Counted from the stretch's first letter, positions 34,910 through 44,473 are shown. The stretch is 64,000 bases of DNA from Clostridium aquiflavi (GCF_031344075.1 NZ_JAVJAN010000011.1:31333-95332), one strand, 5' to 3'. The notes: generated from the letters alone by a model not told the origin. Program-made: numbers and translations.

Positions 34910-35908
34910 TTAAACTTCTTGTGCTTGAACTGCTGTTAACGCTACAACATTAACTATATCATCAGCACTACACCCTCTTGATAAATCATTTATTGGTTTT
35001 GCAAATCCTTGACAAACAGGTCCAATTGCATCTGCATTGGCAAATCTTTGTACTAATTTATATCCTATGTTTCCTGCTTGTAAATCTGGGAAAACTAACA
35101 CATTTGCTTTTCCTGCAACTTTGCTATTTGGAGCTTTTTGAGCAGCTACTTTTTCAATTATAGCAGCATCTAATTGTAATTCTCCATCTATCATTAGATC
35201 TGGTCTTAAGGCATTGGCTTTAGCAGTAGCATTTCTTACTTTATCTACAAGTTCATTATCAGCACTTCCCATTGTTGAAAATGATAGCATAGCTACTCTT
35301 GGTTCCATTTTACAAAGCTTCTTTGCTGTTTCTGCTGTTGCAATAGCTATAGCTGCTAATTCATCTTCATTTGGATTAGGATTAACTGCACAGTCTGCAA
35401 ATATTAAAGTTCCATCAGTACCAAATTCTTTGCCTGGTACATTCATAATAAAGAAACTCGATACTATTGACACTCCTGGCATTGTCTTTATAATTTGTAA
35501 TCCTGGTCTTAATAAATCTCCTGTAGTATGAATTGCTCCTGAAACCATTCCATCTGCATCATCTAATTTTACCATCATAGTTGCAAAATAAAGAGGGTCT
35601 CTTACTATCTTTTCTGCCTTGACCATAGTCATTCCTTTATTTTTTCTAAGTTCATAGAAATTTTTTGTATAATTTTCTAGTTTGTCCGAATCATTAGGAT
35701 CTATTATTTCTACATTTTCTAGGTTTATATTTATTTCATCTGCTTTTTTTAACACTTTTTCTCTATTCCCAATTAAAATTGGATGTGCTAATCCATTATC
35801 TACTATTTTTCTGGCAGCAGTTATATTTCTTTCTTCATTTCCTTCTGGCAATACTATTTTCTTTTTATCAGATTTGGCTCTAAGCCACATTTTTTCCATA
35901 AGTTGCAT
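34910..35908 (-). CDS. pta: phosphate acetyltransferase
   Basis: Interconverts acetyl-CoA and acetyl phosphate, feeding AckA. It is a single-domain short form of 332 aa. Signatures: VLPEGNEERNITAARKI at the N-terminus, DGMVSGAIHTTGDLLRP (about 128-144) and LVFPDLQAGNIGYKLVQRF near the C-terminus. The start is ATG 35908 with GGGAG 8 bases upstream; an upstream in-frame TTG would place the SD inside the gene. A promoter lies about 50 bases upstream. Confidence 0.97.
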   Translation of the reverse strand: MQLMEKMWLRAKSDKKKIVLPEGNEERNITAARKIVDNGLAHPILIGNREKVLKKADEININLENVEIIDPNDSDKLENYTKNFYELRKNKGMTMVKAEKIVRDPLYFATMMVKLDDADGMVSGAIHTTGDLLRPGLQIIKTMPGVSIVSSFFIMNVPGKEFGTDGTLIFADCAVNPNPNEDELAAIAIATAETAKKLCKMEPRVAMLSFSTMGSADNELVDKVRNATAKANALRPDLMIDGELQLDAAIIEKVAAQKAPNSKVAGKANVLVFPDLQAGNIGYKLVQRFANADAIGPVCQGFAKPINDLSRGCSADDIVNVVALTAVQAQEV

Positions 35909-35945
35909 AAGTAATTCTCCCTTCAATTGACTTCCTATATTTTAT

Positions 35946-35975
35946 AATATACTCCTATACATATGATCTTTTCAA
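35946..35975 (-). promoter_or_regulatory. probable promoter of pta-ackA
   Basis: On the minus strand TTGAAA (35975-35970), an 18-base spacer and TATATT (35951-35946). The transcript would start about 30 bases before the pta ATG. Confidence 0.6.
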
Positions 35976-36115
35976 CCAATTTTATCAATAAAATAGAAGT
36001 CTTTAGATTTGCAATAATCTGAATAATCTGATAACACTTTTTTATCTTTTACTCATATTTTTATATTAATATTATTAATTTGTATTTTTTAGTATATTTT
36101 TTTTGCAATATTGAT

Positions 36116-36159
36116 AATTGTTTAACAAACAATTCTTCTCGATTCAATTGTGTTATAAT
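36116..36159 (+). promoter_or_regulatory. tmcAL promoter region with a palindrome
   Basis: A consensus -10 TATAAT is at 36154-36159. The -35 position (around 36131) has no good match but is covered by a perfect 8-bp inverted repeat, AATTGTTT-AAC-AAACAATT (36116-36134). This could be an operator. Confidence 0.45.
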
Positions 36160-36198
36160 AACATAACAAATTCATTTATAAGGAGTGTTTTTATTATT

Positions 36199-37395
36199 AT
36201 GGTGACAGGAATAATTGCTGAATATAATCCATTTCACAAAGGACATCAATATCATTTAAGTCAAGCTAAAATAAATGCTAATGCCGATAGTATAGTTTGT
36301 GTTATGAGCGGAAATTTTATGCAACGTGGTATCCCAGCTATGGTAGACAAATGGACTCGTACTGAAATAGCTCTTAAAAATGGAGTTGATTTAGTAATAG
36401 AATTGCCTTTAGTATATTCTTTATCTTCTGCAGAACATTTTGCTTTTGGATCAGTTTCTTTGCTTAATTCTTTAAACATTGTAGATAATTTATATTTTGG
36501 AAGTGAAGAAGGTAGCACAAAAATTCTCGAAGATATAACAGATGTATTAGTAAAAGAGCCTGAAAATTATAAAATTGTGTTAAAAAATTATTTAAATTTA
36601 GGTCTTCCATTTCACCTAAGTAGAGCTAATGCATTAAGCGATTTTTTTAAATCAAATCATATTTTGGACTGTATTTCAAATTCAAATAATATTTTAGGTA
36701 TAGAATATATTAAAGCTTTAAATTTACTAAATAGTAAAATAATACCTTTAACTTTAAAAAGAGAAGGTTCAAAATATAATGATGACTCCCTAAATACTAC
36801 TTTTTCTTCAGCAACATCTATAAGAAATCATTTGAAAAATAAAAATTTAGAACATTTAAAAGACTTTTTACCCCAAGAAAGTTACAATATATTGAATAAA
36901 TTATCCTTCGAAAATTATCCTTTTATATTCGAAGAAGATATATTTAAATATGTTAAATATAAACTTATAACTGACGGTAGTTTACTAAAAAATCTTCCTG
37001 ATATATCAGAAGGATTAGATAATAAGATATTAAAAGAAGTGTTAAAATCAAATTCTTTAGATGAATTAATACTAAACTCTAAAAGTAAAAGATATACCTA
37101 TACTAGATTAAATAGAATCTTAACTCAGTTTTTTATAGGTCTTGAAAAATATGATTTGTTAAAATTATCCAAAGAACCTTGTCCTTATTGTAGGGTTCTA
37201 GGTTTCAATTCAAAAGGAAAAGAACTTTTAAAGAATATAAAAAAGAATAGTACTGTTAATTTAATAACTAAAATTCCAAAAAATAATATTAATGAATGTT
37301 TAGAAATAGATCTTCTTGGAACAAAAGCTTATTCTATTTTAAATCCTAAAATAAATCCTATGCAAGATTATTTAACTAGCCCAATCATATTATAA
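36199..37395 (+). CDS. tmcAL: tRNA(Met) cytidine acetate ligase TmcAL
   Basis: Uses acetate and ATP to make N4-acetylcytidine at the wobble position of elongator tRNA-Met. It is 398 aa. The nucleotidyltransferase HxGH motif is visible in GIIAEYNPFHKGHQYH (H13, H16), then VMSGNFMQRG. C-terminal CPYCRVLGF is also typical. The start is ATG 36199; AGGAG lies 13 bases upstream, a little far. The gene is divergent from pta-ackA, so the acetate-producing and acetate-consuming enzymes are neighbours. Confidence 0.93.
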   Translation: MVTGIIAEYNPFHKGHQYHLSQAKINANADSIVCVMSGNFMQRGIPAMVDKWTRTEIALKNGVDLVIELPLVYSLSSAEHFAFGSVSLLNSLNIVDNLYFGSEEGSTKILEDITDVLVKEPENYKIVLKNYLNLGLPFHLSRANALSDFFKSNHILDCISNSNNILGIEYIKALNLLNSKIIPLTLKREGSKYNDDSLNTTFSSATSIRNHLKNKNLEHLKDFLPQESYNILNKLSFENYPFIFEEDIFKYVKYKLITDGSLLKNLPDISEGLDNKILKEVLKSNSLDELILNSKSKRYTYTRLNRILTQFFIGLEKYDLLKLSKEPCPYCRVLGFNSKGKELLKNIKKNSTVNLITKIPKNNINECLEIDLLGTKAYSILNPKINPMQDYLTSPIIL

Positions 37396-37456
37396 ATACA
37401 TTTAACATAATCATAAGAATATAAATAAATATAATATACAACTTTATTTCTATTCT

Positions 37457-37497
37457 AAGATTTACAAAGAGTATATTTTTACGCTCTTATAAATCTT
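37457..37497 (+). promoter_or_regulatory. hairpin in the ylbJ leader
   Basis: AAGATTTA pairs with TAAATCTT, and inside it AAGAG with CTCTT, around a 12-base loop. It ends about 18 bases before ylbJ. No T run follows, so it is more likely a leader structure than the tmcAL terminator. Confidence 0.4.
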
Positions 37498-37515
37498 TAA
37501 AATTGGAGTGATTTA

Positions 37516-38691
37516 ATGAGTTATACTATTGTTTTCTTATGGTTATTAATAATATTACTAACTATCATTTTAATAAAATCATTAAATATAAAAAGTAATA
37601 TTTTATTTTGTATAATATGTTCTATATTTATAGTATTATTTATATTAAATATAAAGCAGTGTACAATTGCAGCTATTGATGGATGTAAATTATGGTACAG
37701 CGCTGTTTTACCTGTAACATTTCCTTTTTTGGTTATTTGTAATTTATTAATATCTTATGATGGAATCTCACTGTATTCTAAGATATTAGGTCCATTAATT
37801 TGTAAGCCTCTAGGCTTATCTAAAAACTGCTCATTTCCTATAGTAGCTAGTTTTTTATGTGGATATCCTTTAGGAGCAAAATACTCCATTGATTTATGGT
37901 CTCTAGGAAGTATAGATGATAAAGAATGTCAAAGGCTTTTAAATATAGCTTCAAATGTAGGGCCTTTATTTTTAATTGGCTCTGTAGGAACAGCACTTTT
38001 AAATAATACTACATTAGGCTATATACTACTTATAGCTAATTATCTTTCTGTTATATTTATTGGTATAATTACAAAAAAAAATAGAACCTTAAGAAAACCG
38101 ATTTCTAAAAGTTCTATAAATGAAAAAAAATTAAATTTTGGTCAAGCAATAAAAAATGCCGTTGGAAATGGTGTAAACACAATATTATCAATTTGTGGAT
38201 TCATCGTTATATTTTCCGTAATAATATCTCTTATAAAAAATAGTGCTTATATAAATAATATATTTGATTTTTTAGAAAATTTATTTCATATACAAAGTGG
38301 TACCTTGTTCTCTATATTCTTAGGAAGTATAGAAATGACAAATGGTTGTAATTTAATTTCAAACTTAAATATTTCACTTTCATTAAAATTAGGAATTATA
38401 AGTTTTTTGTGTTCTTTTTCTGGCTTATCCGTAATAGCACAAATAAGTTCATTTATGAATGACTTTAACATTTCCTATTTTAAATATATATCTTTAAAGT
38501 TAGTTCAAGGAATATTCAGTTTTGTAATAACATATTCATTAGTAAAAATTATACCTACAAGCATTGTTACATCTAATTTCCCAACAGCTTGTACTATAAA
38601 TTCCTTTATGTATTTATTACCAATGTTTTTACTTTTAATTTTAACAATAATACTTAAAATAATATATAAATTATTTTTTCATTCCTCTTAA
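37516..38691 (+). CDS. ylbJ: sporulation integral membrane protein YlbJ
   Basis: A 391-aa polytopic membrane protein of the nucleoside-recognition (Gate) type. About eight to ten hydrophobic helices are visible. ILGPLICKPLGLSKN and VASFLCGYPLGAKY fit the Gate domain, and FGQAIKNAVGNGVNTILSICG is the second conserved block. In B. subtilis YlbJ is made in the mother cell and helps spore cortex formation. ylbJ next to tmcAL (ylbM) recalls the B. subtilis ylb cluster. Its 3' end overlaps the convergent coiled-coil gene by 21 bases. Confidence 0.9.
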   Translation: MSYTIVFLWLLIILLTIILIKSLNIKSNILFCIICSIFIVLFILNIKQCTIAAIDGCKLWYSAVLPVTFPFLVICNLLISYDGISLYSKILGPLICKPLGLSKNCSFPIVASFLCGYPLGAKYSIDLWSLGSIDDKECQRLLNIASNVGPLFLIGSVGTALLNNTTLGYILLIANYLSVIFIGIITKKNRTLRKPISKSSINEKKLNFGQAIKNAVGNGVNTILSICGFIVIFSVIISLIKNSAYINNIFDFLENLFHIQSGTLFSIFLGSIEMTNGCNLISNLNISLSLKLGIISFLCSFSGLSVIAQISSFMNDFNISYFKYISLKLVQGIFSFVITYSLVKIIPTSIVTSNFPTACTINSFMYLLPMFLLLILTIILKIIYKLFFHSS

Positions 38692-39213
38692 CTCTTTTAT
38701 ATTTTCTCTTATGGTTAGGCAGGCAGTACTTAAATTATCATCTATATCTTTAGCTACTATTTCAAAACTATTTTGAAGACCCTTAATTAAAGCTTCTTTT
38801 TTAGCTTCTAGCTCTCTATCAAGTTGTGATAAAATTTCATCTGAATAATCCCTAGAACCTAATCTTATAGCTTTAGCATCTCTTTGTGCTGAAGCTATAA
38901 TTTCTTGTGCTCTTAACTTAGCTTCTTTCACTATATCATGACTCTCAACATTTTGTCTCATAATCATCATAGTTTCTTTTTTCACTGTATCGTATTCTTT
39001 TTTAGCTTCTCCAAGTATTCTTTCTCTTTCATTCATAACCCATTGAGCTTTTTTAAATTGATCGGGTAAATAATTTATAATTTGATCTACCACTTCAAGA
39101 ACTTCTTTTTTATCAACTACAACCTTACCACTTATAGGAACTTTAGGTGAATTATCTACCAAATCTTGCAGATACTCTAACAATTCCATTATATTCACAT
39201 CCATCTTTTCCAT
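38671..39213 (-). CDS. coiled-coil protein, ATPase-b/DivIVA-like (unknown function)
   Basis: 180 aa, soluble and highly charged, with long heptad-rich helices at about 50-175 (ERERILGEAKKEYDTVKKET ... SQLDRELEAKKEALIKG). No catalytic motif is visible. Such proteins in clostridia are often labelled ATPase or ATP synthase B-like purely from the coiled coil, so I do not assign a function. It is 11 bases after coaD and convergent with ylbJ, whose coding end it overlaps. Confidence 0.8.
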   Translation of the reverse strand: MEKMDVNIMELLEYLQDLVDNSPKVPISGKVVVDKKEVLEVVDQIINYLPDQFKKAQWVMNERERILGEAKKEYDTVKKETMMIMRQNVESHDIVKEAKLRAQEIIASAQRDAKAIRLGSRDYSDEILSQLDRELEAKKEALIKGLQNSFEIVAKDIDDNLSTACLTIRENIKELRGMKK

Positions 39214-39224
39214 AATACCACTCC

Positions 39225-39704
39225 TTAAATTTTACTCCTTCTAATAACATCAGATATAATTTCTTTTGGTACAAGTCCTTCAATGCATCCTCCAAACTTA
39301 GCAACTTGCTTTACTGAAGATGAACTTAAGTATGAATATTGTGCAGAAGTCATCATAAATACTGTCTCAATATTAGGATCTAATTTATTATTCATAAGTG
39401 CCATTTTAAATTCATATTCAAAGTCTGATACCGCTCTAAGTCCTTTTAAAATAACATTAGCATTATTTGCTTTCAAAAAGTCTATTAATAACCCATTAAA
39501 ACTCAGAACTTCAACATTTTTTATATGCTTTGTAACCTTTTTTATAAGCTCAACTCTTTCTTCAATTTCAAAAAGTCCTTTTTTATCAACATTAACCAAA
39601 ACGCCTATGATTAGTTTATCAAAAACCTTTGATCCTCTTTCAATTATGTCCAAATGACCATTTGTTATAGGATCAAAGCTTCCTGGGTAAACAGCTACCT
39701 TCAT
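39225..39704 (-). CDS. coaD: phosphopantetheine adenylyltransferase
   Basis: Fourth step of CoA synthesis: 4'-phosphopantetheine plus ATP to dephospho-CoA. It is 159 aa, with the nucleotidyltransferase TNGHLDI motif (H17) in YPGSFDPITNGHLDIIERG and the C-terminal SSSVKQVAKFGG. It is two bases after rsmD, the conserved rsmD-coaD pair. coaBC lies 17 kb away in the same window. Confidence 0.97.
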   Translation of the reverse strand: MKVAVYPGSFDPITNGHLDIIERGSKVFDKLIIGVLVNVDKKGLFEIEERVELIKKVTKHIKNVEVLSFNGLLIDFLKANNANVILKGLRAVSDFEYEFKMALMNNKLDPNIETVFMMTSAQYSYLSSSSVKQVAKFGGCIEGLVPKEIISDVIRRSKI

Positions 39705-39706
39705 AG

Positions 39707-40264
39707 TTAGTCCTCCTTATACGCATAAAAACACACTGTAGTGTTACCATATTTTCTACTTCTTGTTAAAATTATATCTTCATATCCATCATAAATCTCT
39801 TCTATAGTATCAATTTTAGTTACAATTATTCCATTTTCATTTAAAACATTATTTTCTTTTATAATTTTAATAGCTTCTGGAATCATTTCTTTACAATATG
39901 GTGGATCTATAAAAATCAAGTCAAAAACTTTTCCTTGATTTGATAACTTTCTTAATGCTTCATATGAATCCATGTTCAAGGCAAAACAAAAATCATCAAA
40001 TTTTAAATTTTTTATATTTTCTTTTAATAACGGAAAGGTTTCAGAACTTTTATCTATCAAATAAACTTCTTTAGCACCTCTACTAGCTGCTTCTAGTCCA
40101 AGGCTTCCTGTTCCAGCAAAAACATCTATAACATTAGAATCTGGTATATATCCTTGTATCATGCTAAACATAGCCTCTTTAACTCTATCTAACGTTGGCC
40201 TTGTTTCCATACTTGCAGGAGGTATTAATTTACGTCCTCTTGCTTTTCCTGATATTATTCTCAA
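39707..40264 (-). CDS. rsmD: 16S rRNA (guanine966-N2)-methyltransferase RsmD
   Basis: Methylates G966 of 16S rRNA. It is a 185-aa class I SAM methyltransferase. MRIISGKARGRKLIPP is the typical start, VIDVFAGTGSLGLEAASRG is the SAM loop (about 42-60), and FIDPPY is the catalytic DPPY motif. It is upstream of and nearly touching coaD. Confidence 0.96.
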   Translation of the reverse strand: MRIISGKARGRKLIPPASMETRPTLDRVKEAMFSMIQGYIPDSNVIDVFAGTGSLGLEAASRGAKEVYLIDKSSETFPLLKENIKNLKFDDFCFALNMDSYEALRKLSNQGKVFDLIFIDPPYCKEMIPEAIKIIKENNVLNENGIIVTKIDTIEEIYDGYEDIILTRSRKYGNTTVCFYAYKED

Positions 40265-40326
40265 AATTCTTCCTCCTTAATGGCATATATTAAGTATATT
40301 AACATATTTGTATATAATAATTCAAA

Positions 40327-42360
40327 TTAATTAAAACAAATGTATTTACTATTGTTTTCTAAACTTTTTTTCATTTCACTTATAAGCTTAATATTTTCTT
40401 TATAATTGTTATGCAGTATATCAATTGCTTCATGTTTAGCAGCCTTTAATATACTAATGTCATCATATAGATCTGCTAAAATAAACCCTGCATCTCCACT
40501 TTGTTTTCTACCAAACATCTCACCTGATCCTCTTAGTTTCAAATCCTCTTCCGAAATAAAAAATCCATCATTTGATTCTGTCATAATCATCATTCTTTTT
40601 TTAGTTACATTGCTCTTTGCTTTAGCAATCAAAATGCAATATGATGCATACTCTCCTCTTCCAACACGCCCTCTTAATTGATGTAGTTGTGCTAATCCAA
40701 ACCTCTCAGCATTTTCTATAATCATAACTGATGCATTAGGTACATTAACCCCTACCTCTATAACTGTTGTAGATATTAATACTTTAAATTCATTATTTTT
40801 AAATCTACTTATTATATCTTGTTTTTCAATTGCCTTCATTTTACCATGAAGTATTTCAACTCCTATATTTTTAAATATACCATTTTTCAACTTAGCATAT
40901 AAAGTTTCTACAGAATTTAATTCTTCTTTTTCATCTTCATCAATAAGTGGACAGACTATATATACTTGCCTTCCCTTATTTATTTCTTCCAAAGCCAATT
41001 CATATCCAATACCTCTATTATTTTCTTGATAAAATCTAGTATCTATTCTCTTTCTTCCTGGAGGTAATTCATCAATTATTGAAACATCTAAATCTGAATA
41101 TAAATAAAGAGCCAAAGTTCTAGGTATAGGTGTTGCTGTCATCACTAGACAATCTGCTTTCTTACCTTTATTAATAAGCTTACTTCTTTGTTCAACGCCA
41201 AATCTATGCTGCTCATCAGTTATTATAAGTCCTAATTTATTAAAAATAACATCATCTTGAAATAATGTATGAGTACCTATAAGCAACATTGGATTTTCCT
41301 GTTTTATTTTTTCTTTTATTCTTCTTTTTTCTTTTAGCGAAGTACTTCCAGTTAATATCTCAATATCTATATCAAAATTTTTGAATAATTTTTTAGATTC
41401 TTCATAATGCTGATTAGCAAGTATTTCTGTTGGTGCCATAAAAGCACATTGATATCCATTCTTTATTACATTAAATATAGAAATTAATGCAACTATAGTC
41501 TTTCCACTCCCAACATCCCCTTGAACTAATCTATTCATAGGTTTTTGAGATTTTTGATCTCTTAAAATTTCTCTAACAACTTTTGTTTGAGCATTTGTTA
41601 AAAAATACGGTATGCTATCTTTTAATGTCTTAAGTTCATCATCCCATTCAAAACATATTCCATCTTTATTCTTATTAAGCTTATGTTTTACTAATAATAA
41701 TTTTAATGAATAAGTAAACAATTCTTGAAATTTTAATCTAACAATAGCTTTTTCTAATAAATCTTTATTCTCTGGAAAATGAATTGACCTTATTGCATCA
41801 TTTAAAGATATAAGATTATATTTATTTAACATATCTAAAGGAAGATTTTCTTTTATACTTATTGAAGAAATAACAAGATTAATTAACTTTTCTATAATCT
41901 TATTACTTATATCTCCTTTTAGAGGATATTTAGGTAAAATGCTATTATCTAATGCTTCTTCACATACAACTGTAGGATTAGTTACTTCAAGGGTCTTACC
42001 TATTCTTTTAAATTTGCCCATTAAATTATATGTTTTGTTAATATAAAAGGTATTTTTTATATATTTTTGATTAAACCATTTTCCATAAGCTTTACATCCT
42101 TTATAGTCAAATTCTATTGTTGTTAATATTTTTCCAGTTTTGGTTTTTATATCACTTTTTATTCTTATAACTTTACATCTTAAAATTTGTTTTTCTTCAC
42201 CACTTATTTCTTCCAATAATATATTAGAGTTAACAAATTCATAATCTCTTGGAAAGTATAATAAAAGATCTAAAATATTAAATATACCACATTTATTTAA
42301 TTTCTCTGTTAATTTAGGACCTACACCCTTCAATGAAGAAATATCACTATATATATCCAT
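40327..42360 (-). CDS. recG: ATP-dependent DNA helicase RecG
   Basis: Double-stranded DNA translocase that regresses stalled forks and migrates branches. It is 677 aa. The N-terminal wedge/OB domain (about 50-150) starts with the HhH-like SLKGVGPKLTEKL. Helicase motifs: GDVGSGKTIVAL (motif I), TDEQHRFGVEQR (DEQH box), TATPIPRT, and RGRVGRG (motif VI). The SD of recG directly follows a terminator U tract, so its expression after the fakA-like gene is probably reduced. Confidence 0.97.
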   Translation of the reverse strand: MDIYSDISSLKGVGPKLTEKLNKCGIFNILDLLLYFPRDYEFVNSNILLEEISGEEKQILRCKVIRIKSDIKTKTGKILTTIEFDYKGCKAYGKWFNQKYIKNTFYINKTYNLMGKFKRIGKTLEVTNPTVVCEEALDNSILPKYPLKGDISNKIIEKLINLVISSISIKENLPLDMLNKYNLISLNDAIRSIHFPENKDLLEKAIVRLKFQELFTYSLKLLLVKHKLNKNKDGICFEWDDELKTLKDSIPYFLTNAQTKVVREILRDQKSQKPMNRLVQGDVGSGKTIVALISIFNVIKNGYQCAFMAPTEILANQHYEESKKLFKNFDIDIEILTGSTSLKEKRRIKEKIKQENPMLLIGTHTLFQDDVIFNKLGLIITDEQHRFGVEQRSKLINKGKKADCLVMTATPIPRTLALYLYSDLDVSIIDELPPGRKRIDTRFYQENNRGIGYELALEEINKGRQVYIVCPLIDEDEKEELNSVETLYAKLKNGIFKNIGVEILHGKMKAIEKQDIISRFKNNEFKVLISTTVIEVGVNVPNASVMIIENAERFGLAQLHQLRGRVGRGEYASYCILIAKAKSNVTKKRMMIMTESNDGFFISEEDLKLRGSGEMFGRKQSGDAGFILADLYDDISILKAAKHEAIDILHNNYKENIKLISEMKKSLENNSKYICFN

Positions 42361-42374
42361 TAAATTTTTCCTCC

Positions 42375-42401
42375 AAAAAAAGCACCAATTAAGGTGCTTT
42401 T
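42375..42401 (-). terminator. intrinsic terminator immediately before recG
   Basis: A perfect 9-bp stem AAAAGCACC/GGTGCTTTT with a 6-base loop runs into seven T's on the minus strand. The recG SD (GGAGG) begins at the next bases. Confidence 0.9.
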
Positions 42402-42427
42402 CAATTATATAATATTAGTAAATTTTA

Positions 42428-44074
42428 TTATTCTACTGACATTAAGAAGTAGTACAAAGGTTGATTTCCTTTATATGCTTGAATATCTAAATCTTCAAAT
42501 TCAGTCTCTAATTCTTCTACAAATTCATTAACTTTGTCTTCTTCGATTTCTTCTCCATAATAAATAGTTATTAGTTCGCTATCATCGTCTAACATATCTT
42601 TAAGAACTTGTTTAGCAACGGAAATTTTATCTTCCCCTACTTCTTTAATTTTTCCTTCTACTAATCCTAATATATTACCTTGTTTTATTTCTTTTCCATC
42701 AATTTCAGTATCTCTAACAGCATAAGTTATTGATCCTGTCTTTACTGAATTTATAACATCATTTAACTCTTCAACATTTTCTTCTGCTTCACATTCAGGA
42801 TTAAACATAGTTATACAAGCTATTCCTTGTGGAATAGTTGTTGTAGGAATTACAATTATATGCTTATCTGATATTTCTGCTGCTTGATTGGCAGCCATAA
42901 TTATATTTTTATTATTTGGCATAACAAAAATATGATCTGCATTTAATTTATCTATACAATCTAATATGTCTTGAGTAGATGGGTTCATTGTTTGACCACC
43001 TTCAATAACATAATCAACACCTGAATCTTTAAATATTTTTACGATTCCATCCCCCATAGCAACTGTTATAAATGCATATTTTTTATGATCTGCTTCATCA
43101 GTTGATACCTCATCCATTGGTATATTTTCATTTGATTGTAATTCTGTTAATAACTCTCTATGTTCTTCTCTCATATTATCAATTTTAATTTTTGATAATT
43201 CTCCTATTTTTACGGCATGAGATAGGACTAAACCTGGATCATTTGTATGAATATGAACTTTAATGACATCTTCATATCCAACAACAATCATAGAATCGCC
43301 AAGTGGTTCTATTGTATTTTGAAATTCCTTTGCTTTTTTTGCATCACCAAGAATAATAAATTCAGTACAGTATCCAAATTTAATATCAATATCTTCAGTA
43401 GATTGTGCTCCTACCTTAGCTTCTGGTGAGCTTATCTTTATTTCTTGAATTTTAGCTTGTATTCCTTCTTTTAATGCTTCAAGCATACCTTGAAGTATAA
43501 TATAAAGTCCCATACCACCTGAATCAACTACTTTTGCTTTCTTTAACGCTGGTAATAGCTCAGGAGTTTTATCAAGCATTATTTTAGAAGCTTTATTAAC
43601 TTCCTCTAATAATGTTATTACATCTTTTGTTTCACACTCTACTGCGCATTCTGACGCTGCTCTTATTACAGAAAGTATTGTACCCTCTGTCGGTCTCATA
43701 ACAGCCTTATAAGCTGCATTAGAACCCTCAAAGAACGCTACTGAAAGTTCAGTTCCGTCAACTTCTTCTTTTCCTTCTAAGCCTTTAGAAAATCCTCTAA
43801 GTATTTGTGATAAAATTACTCCAGAATTTCCTCTGGCCCCCATTAAAGCACCTTTTGCTAATTTTTTAGATATTTCTCCTATTGAATTAGAATTTATATT
43901 TTCTATTTCTTTAACTGCAGCCTTAAATGTCATTGACATATTAGTTCCAGTGTCACCATCTGGAACAGGAAATACATTCAAAGAATTTACAAATTCACTT
44001 TGTTCCAATAATCTATTACTAGCATTTACAACCATGTTATAAAAATCATGGCCATTTATTTTTTTAAATTCCAT
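42428..44074 (-). CDS. fakA: DAK2/DegV-type fatty acid kinase-like protein (FakA/YloV)
   Basis: ATP-binding kinase subunit that phosphorylates fatty acids presented by FakB (DegV) proteins. It is 548 aa. The N-terminal DAK2 (DhaL) domain has FPVPDGDTGTNMSM (D39, D41, the metal Asp cluster) and LMGARGNSGVILSQILRGF. A middle domain and a C-terminal DUF1949/EDD-like domain follow. It lies after the asp23 gene, as yloU-yloV in B. subtilis. Confidence 0.92.
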   Translation of the reverse strand: MEFKKINGHDFYNMVVNASNRLLEQSEFVNSLNVFPVPDGDTGTNMSMTFKAAVKEIENINSNSIGEISKKLAKGALMGARGNSGVILSQILRGFSKGLEGKEEVDGTELSVAFFEGSNAAYKAVMRPTEGTILSVIRAASECAVECETKDVITLLEEVNKASKIMLDKTPELLPALKKAKVVDSGGMGLYIILQGMLEALKEGIQAKIQEIKISSPEAKVGAQSTEDIDIKFGYCTEFIILGDAKKAKEFQNTIEPLGDSMIVVGYEDVIKVHIHTNDPGLVLSHAVKIGELSKIKIDNMREEHRELLTELQSNENIPMDEVSTDEADHKKYAFITVAMGDGIVKIFKDSGVDYVIEGGQTMNPSTQDILDCIDKLNADHIFVMPNNKNIIMAANQAAEISDKHIIVIPTTTIPQGIACITMFNPECEAEENVEELNDVINSVKTGSITYAVRDTEIDGKEIKQGNILGLVEGKIKEVGEDKISVAKQVLKDMLDDDSELITIYYGEEIEEDKVNEFVEELETEFEDLDIQAYKGNQPLYYFLMSVE

Positions 44075-44088
44075 CTAATTTTAACCTC

Positions 44089-44439
44089 CTAGACTCTTAC
44101 CGCTTGAACATTTACAGTTATTGATGAAACTTTTAATCCTGTGTAATTTTCAACGCTATAACGAACTTTTTGAATTATGTTGTTAGCTATAACCGATATT
44201 TTAGTTCCATATTCAACCATAACAAATAATTCGATTTGTAATCTATCTGTTTCTATAAGTTTTAGTTTTACACCTTTACTTAAATTTTCTACACGCATAA
44301 GTTCCCAAAAACCATCAGTAGCATTTTTAGAAACCATGCCAACAACTCCATAACATTCCATTGTTGATAACCCAACAATCTTAGCTAAGACTTCTTCAGA
44401 ATAATTTATATTACCATTTTCATTTGAAAATCCAACCAT
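44089..44439 (-). CDS. Asp23/Gls24 family protein (YloU)
   Basis: A 116-aa protein of the Asp23/Gls24 envelope-stress family: NYSEEVLAKIVGLSTMECYGVVGM at the start and KVSSITVNVQAVRV at the end. It has no membrane segment. Its exact role is unknown; the pairing with the fatty acid kinase gene is conserved across Firmicutes. It is driven by a predicted promoter at 44474-44502, divergent from rpmB. Confidence 0.93.
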   Translation of the reverse strand: MVGFSNENGNINYSEEVLAKIVGLSTMECYGVVGMVSKNATDGFWELMRVENLSKGVKLKLIETDRLQIELFVMVEYGTKISVIANNIIQKVRYSVENYTGLKVSSITVNVQAVRV

Positions 44440-44473
44440 AGCTATTCCTCCTAAAATACATTCCTTATTGTAT

